From Frigoribacterium sp. ACAM 257 (GTDB lineage: Bacteria; Actinomycetota; Actinomycetes; Actinomycetales; Microbacteriaceae), in the NCBI RefSeq assembly GCF_007954365.1, contig NZ_VOLO01000002.1:558001-622000 (forward strand): DNA of 64,000 nucleotides. Direction: 5' to 3'. Every line of letters begins with the position of its first letter. Position 1 is the first letter of the stretch. Below, piece by piece: positions 1-8,374 of the stretch. The notes under the pieces were generated by a model, which searched no databases, was not told the origin of the DNA, and was given only the letters and a program-made list of their open reading frames with translations. A program made the position numbers and the translations under genes.

Positions 1-1
1 G

Positions 2-1120
2 ATGACCGCGCCTGCCCGCGACGCGTCGGCGCGCTCGTCCGCCCCACGGCGGGCCCGTGCGGGGACCCTCGGCGCCGTGCTGGACCCGAGGCGGAACGCC
101 TACAACTTGATCAGGCTCGTCATGGCCGCCTTCGTGGTCGTCTGGCACTCGTTCCCGCTGACGGGTCACGACATCGGCCTCGAGCCGGTGCGGCAGCTCG
201 CCTCCCGCCTCCCCGTCGACGTGTTCTTCGCCATCTCGGGCTACCTGATCGCGATGTCGTGGTCGCGCACGCCGAGCGTCGTCGCGTTCCTGCGTGCCCG
301 CGTCCTGCGCATCTTCCCCGCCTTCTGGGTGTGCCTCGTCCTGACCGCCGGCGTCTTCGCGCCGGTCGCCCTCCTCCTCCGGGGCGTGCCCGCACCGGAC
401 GGCTTCGTCGGTGACGCCGTCTCCTACGTCGTCAGGAACGCCGCGCTCAGGGTGTGGCAGTTCGACATCGCGGGCACGCCGCTCGGCACTCCCCTCGAGG
501 GTGCGTGGAACGGCTCGCTGTGGACCCTCGGGTGGGAGTTCACCTGCTACCTCGGCGTGCTCGTGCTCGGGGTGCTCGGGCTCCTGCGGTCCCGCTGGGC
601 CCTGCCCGTCGCCTACGTCGCCTGCACGGCGGGCGTGCTCGCCAGCTCGTACGGCGACGTGCACAACTGGTACCTGACCAACGGCTCGCGCTTCGGCATC
701 GTCTTCGTCGCGGGGGCGATCATCTGGCGCTGGCGCGACAGCCTGCCGGTCAGGGGGTGGCTGCTCGCCGTGGCCGCGCTCGTCGTGGCCGTCTCGTCGA
801 CGCTGCCCGACTACGGGGTCGTGGCCGCGTTGCCCCTCGCGTACCTCGCGCTCGCCGCCGGGGCCCTGCTGAAGCAGCCTGCCCTGTCGATCAGGACGGA
901 CATCTCGTACGGCACCTACATCTACGGCTTCCCGCTGCAGCAGCTGCTGGCCACGGCGGGCCTGGCCTCGCTCGGGGTGCCGCTCTTCGCCCTGCTGTCG
1001 CTGGCGATCACGTTCGCCGCGGCGGCCGCGAGCTGGCACCTCGTCGAGAAGCCGACGATGAAGTTCAAGCGACGCCGGCCCGTGCCCGGACCGACCGACC
1101 CGGTGAGCACGGTCGCCTGA
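2..1120 (+). CDS. Acyltransferase family 3 membrane protein (OafA/YrhL-like)
   Basis: An integral membrane O-acyltransferase-like protein of 372 aa, the usual length for an acyltransferase-3 domain protein. The N-terminal cytoplasmic stretch is Arg/Ala rich. The first helix carries the family signature NAYNLIRLVMAAFVVVWHS, whose His is the presumed catalytic residue, followed by about nine more hydrophobic segments and the typical C-terminal WHLVEKP motif. Such proteins acetylate cell-surface polysaccharides or antibiotics; the substrate cannot be told here. The ATG lies at the window edge, so an upstream start cannot be excluded. It is followed by a long hairpin and is not part of the ribose operon. 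Confidence 0.85.
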   Translation: MTAPARDASARSSAPRRARAGTLGAVLDPRRNAYNLIRLVMAAFVVVWHSFPLTGHDIGLEPVRQLASRLPVDVFFAISGYLIAMSWSRTPSVVAFLRARVLRIFPAFWVCLVLTAGVFAPVALLLRGVPAPDGFVGDAVSYVVRNAALRVWQFDIAGTPLGTPLEGAWNGSLWTLGWEFTCYLGVLVLGVLGLLRSRWALPVAYVACTAGVLASSYGDVHNWYLTNGSRFGIVFVAGAIIWRWRDSLPVRGWLLAVAALVVAVSSTLPDYGVVAALPLAYLALAAGALLKQPALSIRTDISYGTYIYGFPLQQLLATAGLASLGVPLFALLSLAITFAAAAASWHLVEKPTMKFKRRRPVPGPTDPVSTVA

Positions 1121-1189
1121 CCTCCCGGGGCGTGGGGCGTGCGTCTGGCGCGGCGCGGCGCGGCGGTCGGTCGCTGCCGCCGCCGCCCC

Positions 1190-1257
1190 TGTCGCATCGT
1201 GTTCCGAGCTTCGCGTCGCGTCACGGCGGGACGTGATGCTCGGAACGCGATGTGACA
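1190..1257. repeat. Dispersed long inverted repeat, copy 1 of 3
   Basis: Two 28-nt arms (1190-1217 and 1230-1257) pair with four mismatches around a 12-nt loop. The same stem sequence, with core GTTCCGAGC/GCTCGGAAC, recurs at 21957-22022 and 28041-28108. It lies 70 nt after the acyltransferase stop and upstream of the ribose promoter. It could terminate transcription, but sharing of the sequence between unrelated loci points to a mobile or REP-like repeat. Confidence 0.8.
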
Positions 1258-1305
1258 CGACAGCGGCCGGGATGCGAGTCGCCAGCTGAGGCTCCGTGGG
1301 CGCGG

Positions 1306-1334
1306 TTGACACTCGGGGCACACGCGGCTACCGT
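1306..1334 (+). promoter_or_regulatory. Promoter of the ribose operon
   Basis: A perfect -35 box TTGACA (1306-1311) is followed by a 17-bp spacer and a TACCGT -10 box (1329-1334). The predicted transcription start falls at about 1341, inside the operator, leaving an 85-90 nt leader before rbsR. This is among the cleanest sigma-70-type promoters in the window. Confidence 0.7.
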
Positions 1335-1340
1335 CGTGAA

Positions 1341-1364
1341 ATCGGTTCCATGGAATCGATTCCA
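1341..1364. promoter_or_regulatory. LacI-type operator of the ribose operon
   Basis: TGGAATCGATTCCA (1351-1364) is a perfect palindrome with the central CG typical of LacI/GalR operators. It overlaps a second near-palindrome centred on TTCCATGGAA (about 1340-1361). Both cover the predicted transcription start, so a bound repressor would block initiation. The obvious ligand is the LacI protein encoded just downstream, giving autoregulation of the whole ribose operon. Confidence 0.7.
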
Positions 1365-1427
1365 CACCATGGTCCCCTGCGTGCAGGGCGACCTGCCGAA
1401 CCACCCGAGCTCACGACGGAGTAGCTG

Positions 1428-2459
1428 ATGACCGCTGTCACGATCAAGGACGTCGCACAGCGCGCCGGGGTCTCCCCGGCGACGGTGTCACGCGTCCTGT
1501 CGGGCAACCCGGCCACGTCGGCCGAGTCGCGGCAGCAGGTCGAGCAGGCCGTCCGCGAGCTCGACTTCCGGCCCAACGCGCAGGCCAGGGCGCTGCGCTC
1601 GACCCGGTCCGACACCGTCGGCCTCCTCGTCTCGGACGTCCGCAACCCGTTCTTCGCCGACCTGGCCCACACGATCGAGCAGGGCCTGCTCGAGCTCGGC
1701 TACGTGACCCTGCTCGGCAACGCCAACGAGAACCGCGAGCAGCAGGACCGCTACCTCGACACCCTCATCTCGCGCCGCGTGGACGGGGTGATCGTCGCGC
1801 CGCAGGGCGGCGACTCCGCGAGCATCGACGCGCTGCTGACGCGCGACGTGCCCACGGTCTTCGTCGACCGGACCATCCCGGGCGTCGACGTGCCGAGCGT
1901 CACCACCGACAGCGGTCCCGGCATCCGGGCGGCCGTGCGGCACCTCGCCGACCTCGGGCACGTGCGCGTCGGCTACATCGCGGGGCCGCAGAGCGTCTCG
2001 ACCGGCCGCGAGCGACTCGAGTCGTGGACGAGCGCGGTCGCCGAGAGCGGCCTCAGCGACGACCCGGCCCTCGTGCACGTCGGCGACTTCCAGAGCGCCA
2101 GCGGCTCCGAGGGCGTGCACGCGCTCTTCAGCCTCGACGAGCCGCCGACCGCCATCCTCGCGGCGGACAGCCTCATGGCCGTCGGCGCCATCGCGATGCT
2201 GCACCGCCTCGACCTCCGCATCGGCGAGGACGTCGCCGTCGTCGCCTTCGACGACGTCGAGTGGTTCTCGCTGCTGAACCCCGCCCTCACCGTCGTCGCG
2301 CACAGCGTCGACGAGATGGGGCGACGCGCCGTCGAGCTGCTGCAGGACGTCATCGCAGGGCGTCGTCCCGACTCGGTGACGCTGCCGAGCGAGCTCGTCG
2401 TCCGCGCCTCCTCGTCTTCTCCCGTCCCCACCCCGTCCCGACCCCTCGGCAGGAACTGA
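1428..2459 (+). CDS. rbsR: LacI-family repressor of ribose operon (RbsR-like)
   Basis: A 343-aa DNA-binding repressor of the LacI/GalR family. The N-terminal helix-turn-helix with hinge reads TIKDVAQRAGVSPATVSRVL, followed by a periplasmic-binding-protein-like sensor domain (residues about 60-330). It is the first gene of an operon encoding ribose import and phosphorylation, so ribose or a phosphorylated derivative is the likely inducer. Only 2 nt separate its stop from rbsA. The ATG at 1428 fits the HTH position. The operator at 1341-1364 lies over its promoter. Ligand identity is inferred from gene context. Confidence 0.9.
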   Translation: MTAVTIKDVAQRAGVSPATVSRVLSGNPATSAESRQQVEQAVRELDFRPNAQARALRSTRSDTVGLLVSDVRNPFFADLAHTIEQGLLELGYVTLLGNANENREQQDRYLDTLISRRVDGVIVAPQGGDSASIDALLTRDVPTVFVDRTIPGVDVPSVTTDSGPGIRAAVRHLADLGHVRVGYIAGPQSVSTGRERLESWTSAVAESGLSDDPALVHVGDFQSASGSEGVHALFSLDEPPTAILAADSLMAVGAIAMLHRLDLRIGEDVAVVAFDDVEWFSLLNPALTVVAHSVDEMGRRAVELLQDVIAGRRPDSVTLPSELVVRASSSSPVPTPSRPLGRN

Positions 2460-2461
2460 CC

Positions 2462-3985
2462 ATGACCACCTCGATCAGCGACGATCGTCCCCTCCTCACC
2501 CTCGACCGCGTGAGCAAGTCGTTCGGGCCCGTGCGGGTCATCGATGACGTCACGGTGCACGTGCGCGCCGGCCAGGTGCAGGTGCTGCTCGGCGAGAACG
2601 GCGCGGGCAAGTCGACCCTCATCAAGATGATGTCGGGCGTCTACCAGCCCGACGGCGGCCGCGTCGTCGTCGACGGCGAGCCCGTCTCGCTGCCCGGCAC
2701 CCTCGCCGCCGAGAAGCTCGGCATCGCCACCATCCACCAGGAGCTCAACCTCGTGCCGTCGCTCAGCGTCGCCGAGAACGTGATGATGGGCCGGTTCCCG
2801 ACCCGCTTCGGCATGGTCGACCGGCGGGAGCTGAAGCGTCGGGCGCGCGCGGCGCTCGAGCTGATCGGGCTCGACGTCGACGTCGACACGAAGGTGGCCG
2901 AGCTCGGCATCGCCCGTCAGCAGCTGGTCGAGATCGCGAAGGCGCTGAGCATCGACGCGCGCATCCTCATCCTCGACGAGCCGACGGCGGCGCTCACCCG
3001 GCACGAGACCGAGCAGCTCTTCGCCGTCGTCGCGCAGCTGCGGGCGCGCGGCGTCGGCATGCTCTTCATCAGCCACCACCTCGACGAGATCGCCGAGATC
3101 GGCGACACGGTCGCGGTGCTCCGCGACGGACGCTTCGTCGCCGAGGTGCCCGCGTCGACGCCCGAGGCGGAGCTCGTGCGCCTCATGGTCGGCCGCGACA
3201 TCGACGAGCAGTACCCGCGCGGCACCGGCGCCGAGAACGGCGCGGGCGACGTGCTCGTCGTCTCGGGCCTCACCGGCGAGCGGTTCCGCGACGTGTCGTT
3301 CACGGTGCGGGCGGGGGAGGTGCTGGGCATCGCCGGCCTCGTCGGAGCCGGTCGCACCGAGGTCGTCCGCGCGATCGCCGGCGTCGACCGGTACTCGTCG
3401 GGCACCGTGAGCGTCCGAGGCCAGGCCCTCCGGAAGGGCGACGTCGCCGGCGCGATCGCCGCGGGAATCGGGCACGTCCCCGAGGACCGGAAGGGGCAGG
3501 GCCTCGTGCTGGGCGCCTCCGTCAACGACAACCTCGGGTACGCGACCCTCGCCTCCAGCGCCCGGGGCGGTCTCGTGGACTTCACGGGTCAGCGCCAGCG
3601 CGCCGAGGCGGTCGCCGCTCGCCTGCGGATCCGGATGCGCGACATCGACCAGCCGATCGGCGCGCTCTCGGGCGGCAACCAGCAGAAGGCCGTCTTCGGC
3701 CGTTGGATCATCGCCGGCTCCACGGTGCTGCTGCTCGACGAGCCCACCCGCGGCGTCGACGTCGGCGCGAAGGTCGAGATCTACGAGCTGATCAACACCA
3801 TCACGGCCGCCGGCGGAGCCGTCGTCATGGTCAGCAGCGAGCTGCCCGAGGTGATGGGCATGAGCGACCGGATCATCGTGATGCGGGACGGCGTCGTGGC
3901 CGGCGAGCTCGCCGCGGCCGACGCCACCCAGGACGCGCTGATGACGCTCGCCGCCCGCGACGTCCCGGACGCCGACGCGGCCTGA
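2462..3985 (+). CDS. rbsA: Ribose ABC transporter ATP-binding protein
   Basis: A 507-aa tandem ATPase that energises ribose uptake at the inner face of the membrane. Both nucleotide-binding halves are visible. The first has the Walker A motif GENGAGKST and the switch region LDEPTAALT. The second half has a degenerate Walker A (GLVGAGRTE) and the signature LSGGNQQK, as is usual in RbsA/MglA/XylG proteins. The start at 2462 is the first ATG after rbsR and matches the family N-terminus; longer in-frame readings run into rbsR. It is followed by a 107-nt gap before the permease. Confidence 0.93.
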   Translation: MTTSISDDRPLLTLDRVSKSFGPVRVIDDVTVHVRAGQVQVLLGENGAGKSTLIKMMSGVYQPDGGRVVVDGEPVSLPGTLAAEKLGIATIHQELNLVPSLSVAENVMMGRFPTRFGMVDRRELKRRARAALELIGLDVDVDTKVAELGIARQQLVEIAKALSIDARILILDEPTAALTRHETEQLFAVVAQLRARGVGMLFISHHLDEIAEIGDTVAVLRDGRFVAEVPASTPEAELVRLMVGRDIDEQYPRGTGAENGAGDVLVVSGLTGERFRDVSFTVRAGEVLGIAGLVGAGRTEVVRAIAGVDRYSSGTVSVRGQALRKGDVAGAIAAGIGHVPEDRKGQGLVLGASVNDNLGYATLASSARGGLVDFTGQRQRAEAVAARLRIRMRDIDQPIGALSGGNQQKAVFGRWIIAGSTVLLLDEPTRGVDVGAKVEIYELINTITAAGGAVVMVSSELPEVMGMSDRIIVMRDGVVAGELAAADATQDALMTLAARDVPDADAA

Positions 3986-4092
3986 CGGCGCCCGACGCGT
4001 CACGCGACCCGGCGCGCCCTCGCGACCGCCGCCTCCTCGGCGGTCGCTTCCCCCCACGACTCGACGAACCCGACCAGACCAGGAAGACACCC

Positions 4093-5064
4093 ATGACCAC
4101 CACCACCGTGAAGGCGCAGCGACGCTCCTTCGACATCAAGGCGTTCCTCGCCGCCAACGGCGCCCTCGTCGGGCTCGTCGTGCTCTGCCTCGCCCTCTTC
4201 ATCGCGACGCCCGACTTCCTGACCGGCCGCAACCTCCTCAACATCGGCATCCAGGTCTCGACCGTGGCGGTGCTCGCCTTCGGCATGACCTTCGTCATCG
4301 TCGCGGGCGGCATCGACCTCTCGGTCGGCTCGGTCGCCGCTCTCTCGGCGATGGTCTCGAGCTGGACCTTCGCGACGGCGGGCCTGCCCGGCGGGCTCGC
4401 CCTCGTCGTGGGCCTCGCGACCGGCCTCGTCGCCGGCCTCGTCAACGGGTTCGCCAGCGCCTACGGCAAGTTGCCGTCGTTCATCGCGACCCTGGCGATG
4501 CTCAGCGTCGCCCGCGGACTCACGCTCGTCGTCAGCGACGGCCGCCCGATCTCGACGCCCGCGGCCGTGTCGTTCCTCGGCGGCAACGTCGGGCCCGTGC
4601 CGGTGCCGGTCATCGTGCTGGTCGTGGCCGCCGCGATCGCGTCGTTCATCCTCAACCGCACCGTGATCGGCCGCACCATGTACGCGGTCGGCGGCAACGC
4701 GGAGGCGGCCCGCCTGTCGGGCCTGCCCGTCAAGCGGATCGTCGTCACCGTCTTCGGCCTGGCGGGCCTGTTCGCCGCGCTCGCCGGCCTGCTGCTCGCC
4801 GGGCGCCTCGACTCGGCCCAGCCCCAGGCGGCGGCGGGCTACGAGCTCGACGCGATCGCCGCCGTCGTCATCGGCGGGGCAAGCCTCGCCGGCGGTGTCG
4901 GCCGCATCTCGGGCACGGTGATCGGCGCCCTCGTGCTCGTCGTCATCCGCAACGGGCTGAACCTGCTGAACGTCACGTCGTTCTGGCAGCAGGTCGTCAT
5001 CGGCCTCGTCATCGCGCTCGCCGTGGGCGTCGACGTGCTGCGCCGCAAGACGCGCAGCGCCTGA
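4093..5064 (+). CDS. rbsC: Ribose ABC transporter permease
   Basis: A 323-aa polytopic membrane protein of the RbsC/BPD_transp_2 family with roughly eight to ten hydrophobic segments. The conserved FVIVAGGIDLSVGS stretch (residues about 67-80) and the later AVVIGGASLAGGVGR loop, which contacts the ATPase, are intact. The ATG at 4093 follows a purine-rich AGGAAG sequence with suitable spacing. Its place between rbsA and rbsB matches the normal ribose importer order. The 107-nt leader in front of it holds a short GCCGCC...GGCGGT stem that may tune expression relative to rbsA. Confidence 0.93.
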   Translation: MTTTTVKAQRRSFDIKAFLAANGALVGLVVLCLALFIATPDFLTGRNLLNIGIQVSTVAVLAFGMTFVIVAGGIDLSVGSVAALSAMVSSWTFATAGLPGGLALVVGLATGLVAGLVNGFASAYGKLPSFIATLAMLSVARGLTLVVSDGRPISTPAAVSFLGGNVGPVPVPVIVLVVAAAIASFILNRTVIGRTMYAVGGNAEAARLSGLPVKRIVVTVFGLAGLFAALAGLLLAGRLDSAQPQAAAGYELDAIAAVVIGGASLAGGVGRISGTVIGALVLVVIRNGLNLLNVTSFWQQVVIGLVIALAVGVDVLRRKTRSA

Positions 5065-5120
5065 CGCCCACTTCCCCTGAACCCCCACCCCACCACCAGA
5101 ACCCCACCGAAGGACACACG

Positions 5121-6068
5121 ATGAAGTCTTCCTCGTTCCGCAAGGCCGCCACCGTCGCCGCCGTCGTCGCAGTGGTCGTGACCGGCACCGCCGGCTGCAA
5201 CCGCACCCCCGCAGGAGAGGCCGAGCGCCCCACGGTCGTCCTGTCGCTGTCGACGCTCAACAACCCGTTCTTCGTCGAGCTGCGCGACGGCGCGCAGGCC
5301 GAGGCCGACGAGAAGGGCGTCGACCTGCAGGTCGTCGACGCGCAGAACGACTCGGCGACGCAGAGCAACCAGCTGGCCACCGCCGCGTCGAACGCCGACG
5401 CCGTCATCCTCAACGCCGTCGACAGCGACGCCGCCGGCCCCGCCGCCTCGCAGCTGAACGACGCCGGCGTGCCGATCGTCGCCGTCGACCGCGCGGTCAA
5501 CGGCGCCGACGTCGCGTCGTTCGTCGCGAGCGACAACGTCGCCGGCGGCGAGCAGGCCGCGAAGGCGCTGGCCGAGGCCATCGGCGAGCAGGGCGAGGTC
5601 ATCGTGCTGCAGGGCGTCGCGGGCACCTCGGCCAGCCGCGACCGCGGCGAGGGCTTCACGAAGGGCATCGCCGAGTTCCCCGGGATCACCGTCGTCGCGC
5701 AGCAGACCGCGAACTTCGACCGCGCCACCGCTCTCGACGTCACGACCAACCTGCTGCAGGCGCACCCCGACGCGGTCGGCGTCTTCGCCGAGAACGACGA
5801 GATGGGCCTCGGCGCGATCCAGGCGCTCGGCTCGCGTGCCGGCACCGACGTGAAGGTCGCCGCGTTCGACGGCACAGAGGACGGCCTGAAGGCCATCGAG
5901 GCCGGCACCCTGTCGAGCACGATCGCGCAGCAGCCGGGCGAGCTCGGCGCCCTGGCCGTCGACCAGGCCGTCAAGGCGATCGACGGCGGCGAGGGCGACG
6001 ACGGCCCCTCCGACCAGGCCGTCGAGGTCATCACGGTCACGAAGGAGAACGTGGGTGACTTCTCCTGA
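5121..6068 (+). CDS. rbsB: Ribose-binding lipoprotein of ABC transporter
   Basis: A 315-aa extracytoplasmic solute-binding protein. The N-terminal signal peptide ends in a lipobox (GTAGC), so Cys-29 or so is expected to be lipidated and anchored outside the membrane. The mature part is a periplasmic-binding-protein type 1 fold with the RbsB-like segment LNNPFFVELRDGAQ. It delivers sugar to RbsC. An AAGGACAC ribosome site precedes the ATG. The stop codon overlaps the rbsK start by one base (TGATG), indicating translational coupling. Confidence 0.92.
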   Translation: MKSSSFRKAATVAAVVAVVVTGTAGCNRTPAGEAERPTVVLSLSTLNNPFFVELRDGAQAEADEKGVDLQVVDAQNDSATQSNQLATAASNADAVILNAVDSDAAGPAASQLNDAGVPIVAVDRAVNGADVASFVASDNVAGGEQAAKALAEAIGEQGEVIVLQGVAGTSASRDRGEGFTKGIAEFPGITVVAQQTANFDRATALDVTTNLLQAHPDAVGVFAENDEMGLGAIQALGSRAGTDVKVAAFDGTEDGLKAIEAGTLSSTIAQQPGELGALAVDQAVKAIDGGEGDDGPSDQAVEVITVTKENVGDFS

Positions 6069-7063
6069 TGCACGGCTCTGCTGAGGCGGCCGGCGCCGGC
6101 GTGGTCGTCGTCGGGTCGATCAACGTCGACCAGGTCGTGACGGTCGACCGCCTCCCCCTCCCCGGCGAGACGCTGATCGGCACGTCGATGACGTTGCTGC
6201 CCGGCGGCAAGGGCGCGAACCAGGCCGTCGCCGCGGCCCGGCGCGGCGCGGCCACGACGATGATCGGCGCGGTCGGCGACGACGTGCACGCCTCGGCGGC
6301 GCTGCCGCTGCTCGTCGAGAGCGGCGTGGACGTCGAGCGGGTCGCCACGGCGGAGGGCCCCACCGGGCTCGCCGTGGTGAGCGTCGGCTCCGACTCCGAG
6401 AACACGATCGTCGTCGTGCCCGGCGCCAACGCCTCGGTCGACGAGGAGGCGGTCGCCCGGCACGCCGAGGTCGTCTCGCGCGCCGCCGTGGTCGTGCTGC
6501 AGGGCGAGATCCCCGTCTCGGGGATCGAGCGCGCGGCACGCCTCGCGACGGGGCGCCTGGTGCTCAACCTGGCGCCCGTCGTGGCGGTCTCGGCCGAGGT
6601 CGTCCGGCTCGCGGACCCCCTCGTGCTCAACGAGCACGAGGGGCGCCTGCTGCTCGAGCTCGTCGCGCCGGAGGCCGCCGAGCGCCTCGCGGGACGGGAC
6701 ACCTCGGACGCCTCCGCGGGCGGCGACGCGGCCGTCGTCGGCGAGCTTCGTGCGCTGGGCGTCGCCTCCGTCGTGCTCACGCGCGGTGCGGCCGGCGCCC
6801 TGGTCTCGGACGCCTCCGGCTCGTGGTCGGTGCCGTCCCCGCGGGTGCGGGCCGTCGACTCGTCGGGAGCCGGCGACGCGTTCGTCGGCGCCCTGAGCGC
6901 CGCGCTCGCGGGCGGCTCCTCGCTGCTCGAGGCCGCGCAGGAGGCGGTGCGCGTCGGCGCCTACTCGGTCACGACCGCGGGCACCCAGCCCTCGTACCCG
7001 GGCGTCGACGACGAGCTGCCGTCGACGGACGAGCAGGTCACGCCCATCGAGGTGCAGTCGTGA
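6068..7063 (+). CDS. rbsK: Ribokinase
   Basis: A 331-aa PfkB-family sugar kinase that phosphorylates ribose to ribose 5-phosphate in the cytoplasm. The family motifs are present: GSINVDQVV near the N-terminus, GGKGANQAVAAARRG (substrate binding), and the C-terminal DSSGAGDAFVGAL, whose Asp is the catalytic base. The start overlaps the rbsB stop by one base and its own stop overlaps the rbsD start (GTGA). Length is slightly above the usual 300-310 aa, mostly through a Ser/Thr/Glu tail. Confidence 0.93.
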   Translation: MHGSAEAAGAGVVVVGSINVDQVVTVDRLPLPGETLIGTSMTLLPGGKGANQAVAAARRGAATTMIGAVGDDVHASAALPLLVESGVDVERVATAEGPTGLAVVSVGSDSENTIVVVPGANASVDEEAVARHAEVVSRAAVVVLQGEIPVSGIERAARLATGRLVLNLAPVVAVSAEVVRLADPLVLNEHEGRLLLELVAPEAAERLAGRDTSDASAGGDAAVVGELRALGVASVVLTRGAAGALVSDASGSWSVPSPRVRAVDSSGAGDAFVGALSAALAGGSSLLEAAQEAVRVGAYSVTTAGTQPSYPGVDDELPSTDEQVTPIEVQS

Positions 7064-7443
7064 AGCGCGGCGGGATCCTCAACGCCCAGCTGAACGCGGC
7101 GATCAGCGGCCTCGGCCACGGCGATCTCGTCGTCGTCGCGGACTGCGGCCTGCCCCTGCCGGCCGGCGTGCCGGTGGTCGACCTCGCGGTCGTGCACGGC
7201 CTGCCGTCGTTCGCCGGGGTGCTCGACGCCTTGCTGACCGATGCCGTCTTCGAGGCGTGCACCGCGGCGGACGAGAGCGTCGGCACCGCGGCGGGCGAGC
7301 AGATCGCCGCACGGTTCGACGACGTCGCGCACGTGTCGCACGACGAGCTGAAGGCGCTGAGCGGGCGGGCGCGGCTGCTCGTCCGCACGGGCGAGGCGAC
7401 CCCGTACGCCAACGTCGTGCTGCGCTGCGGGGTGCCGTTCTGA
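7060..7443 (+). CDS. rbsD: D-ribose pyranase
   Basis: A 127-aa RbsD/FucU-family mutarotase that converts beta-pyranose ribose to the furanose form used by ribokinase. Conserved features are the start RGGILNAQLNAAISGLGHGD with the catalytic His, VVADCGLPLP, and the C-terminal RTGEATPYANVVL with the active-site Tyr. The GTG start at 7060 overlaps the rbsK stop as GTGA and gives the normal family length; a longer upstream reading overlaps rbsK out of frame. It closes the operon and is followed by a 13-bp GC hairpin. Confidence 0.92.
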   Translation: MKRGGILNAQLNAAISGLGHGDLVVVADCGLPLPAGVPVVDLAVVHGLPSFAGVLDALLTDAVFEACTAADESVGTAAGEQIAARFDDVAHVSHDELKALSGRARLLVRTGEATPYANVVLRCGVPF

Positions 7444-7484
7444 GCTGAGCCGAGCTCCGCGCCCGCGTCGGTCCGGCCGACCCT

Positions 7485-7523
7485 GCCGCCCGCCAGCCCG
7501 CGCCTCAGGCGCTGGCGGGCGGC
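7485..7523. terminator. GC-rich hairpin at end of ribose operon
   Basis: A perfect 13-bp stem, GCCGCCCGCCAGC with its complement, flanks a 13-nt loop. There is no U-tract, as is common in high-GC actinomycetes. It lies 41 nt after the rbsD stop and overlaps the 3' end of the transporter remnant on the other strand, so it may act in both directions. Confidence 0.6.
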
Positions 7524-8056
7524 GCCCCGTGCACGGTGGCCGGGCCCGCACGTCGGGCCTTCCCGCGGCCCGACGCGACGTACTCGACCATCACGTTGAC
7601 CGTCGCCGCGCGCGGGAAGAGACGGACGACCCAGTGCCACACGCCCCGCCCGTCGATCAGCAGGAAGATCGTCGCGAACAGCGTCAGCAGACCGCCCGCG
7701 ACGAGGTGCCCCGCCGCCGAGCCGATCGCCGCGACGCCGCTGAGGATCTGCTGGCTCGCGTCCTGCAGCGCCTGCCCTGCCTGCCCGACGTACTGGTCGA
7801 ACTCGCCGGCGGTGAGCTTGAGCGGCGACGTCCGCAGGAACTGCCGCAGGCTGTCGTACGCCGCCATGCCCTCGTCGCTCAGGTCGCCCGCGCCGGCGCG
7901 CACCTGGGTCACGACGAGCACGAGCAGCCCGCCGACCAGGACGACGAGCGCGAGCAGCGCCACCACGATCGATGCCCGGCGGCACCGCGCCGGGTGCGAG
8001 GGCGCGGCCGGGCGAGCCGGCCCGCGCCTCCTCGGCCTCGCCCGGGACGGGGACAC
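7505..8056 (-). pseudogene. Internally deleted AI-2E family transporter remnant
   Basis: The reading frame (183 aa) contains the middle of an AI-2E/PerM-type membrane protein: the amphipathic segment before LTLFATIFLLIDGRGVWHW and then VRLFPRA. It jumps directly to what looks like the extreme C-terminus of the family (VNVMVEYVASGRGK). The roughly 130-residue block with the last transmembrane helices is missing. The N-terminus is an Arg/Pro-rich stretch instead of the usual first helices. A Met start in another frame near 8146 suggests a frameshift as well. Intact homologues run to about 350-420 aa. The gene is therefore judged non-functional, on the basis of remembered family layout. Confidence 0.6.
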
Positions 8057-8374
8057 GAGGAGGTGCTCTGGGCTCGCCGGGAGCGGCCCCGGTCGTCGAG
8101 GTGGTCGGGTCGGTCGTCGCGCTGCGGCGGCGCCAGGGGTGGTCCATGGTCGGAGTCTCCGGTCGGTCGGCCATCAGTGGGCTGTGACTTCGCCGATCGG
8201 GGCGTGGACGCGCGCTGGACGGCCATCCGTCGGCGCGTGCGCCGGTGCGCACGACTGCTCCTGCGTCGTCTCGGTGGCCGGGCACGGGGTGCTCGCGAGG
8301 CCTGCCGTAGCATCGACGGGTCCCCGGCCGCCGCCGAGGACCAGCCGACAGGCCGACCGACGAGGAGGCGCGAC

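Noticed and set aside
1973-4090. 705-codon open frame on the minus strand across rbsR and rbsA
   Set aside because: It is a shadow of the real genes: at this GC content antisense frames stay open. Its His/Asp/Arg-rich composition is not protein-like, while rbsR and rbsA match families on the plus strand.
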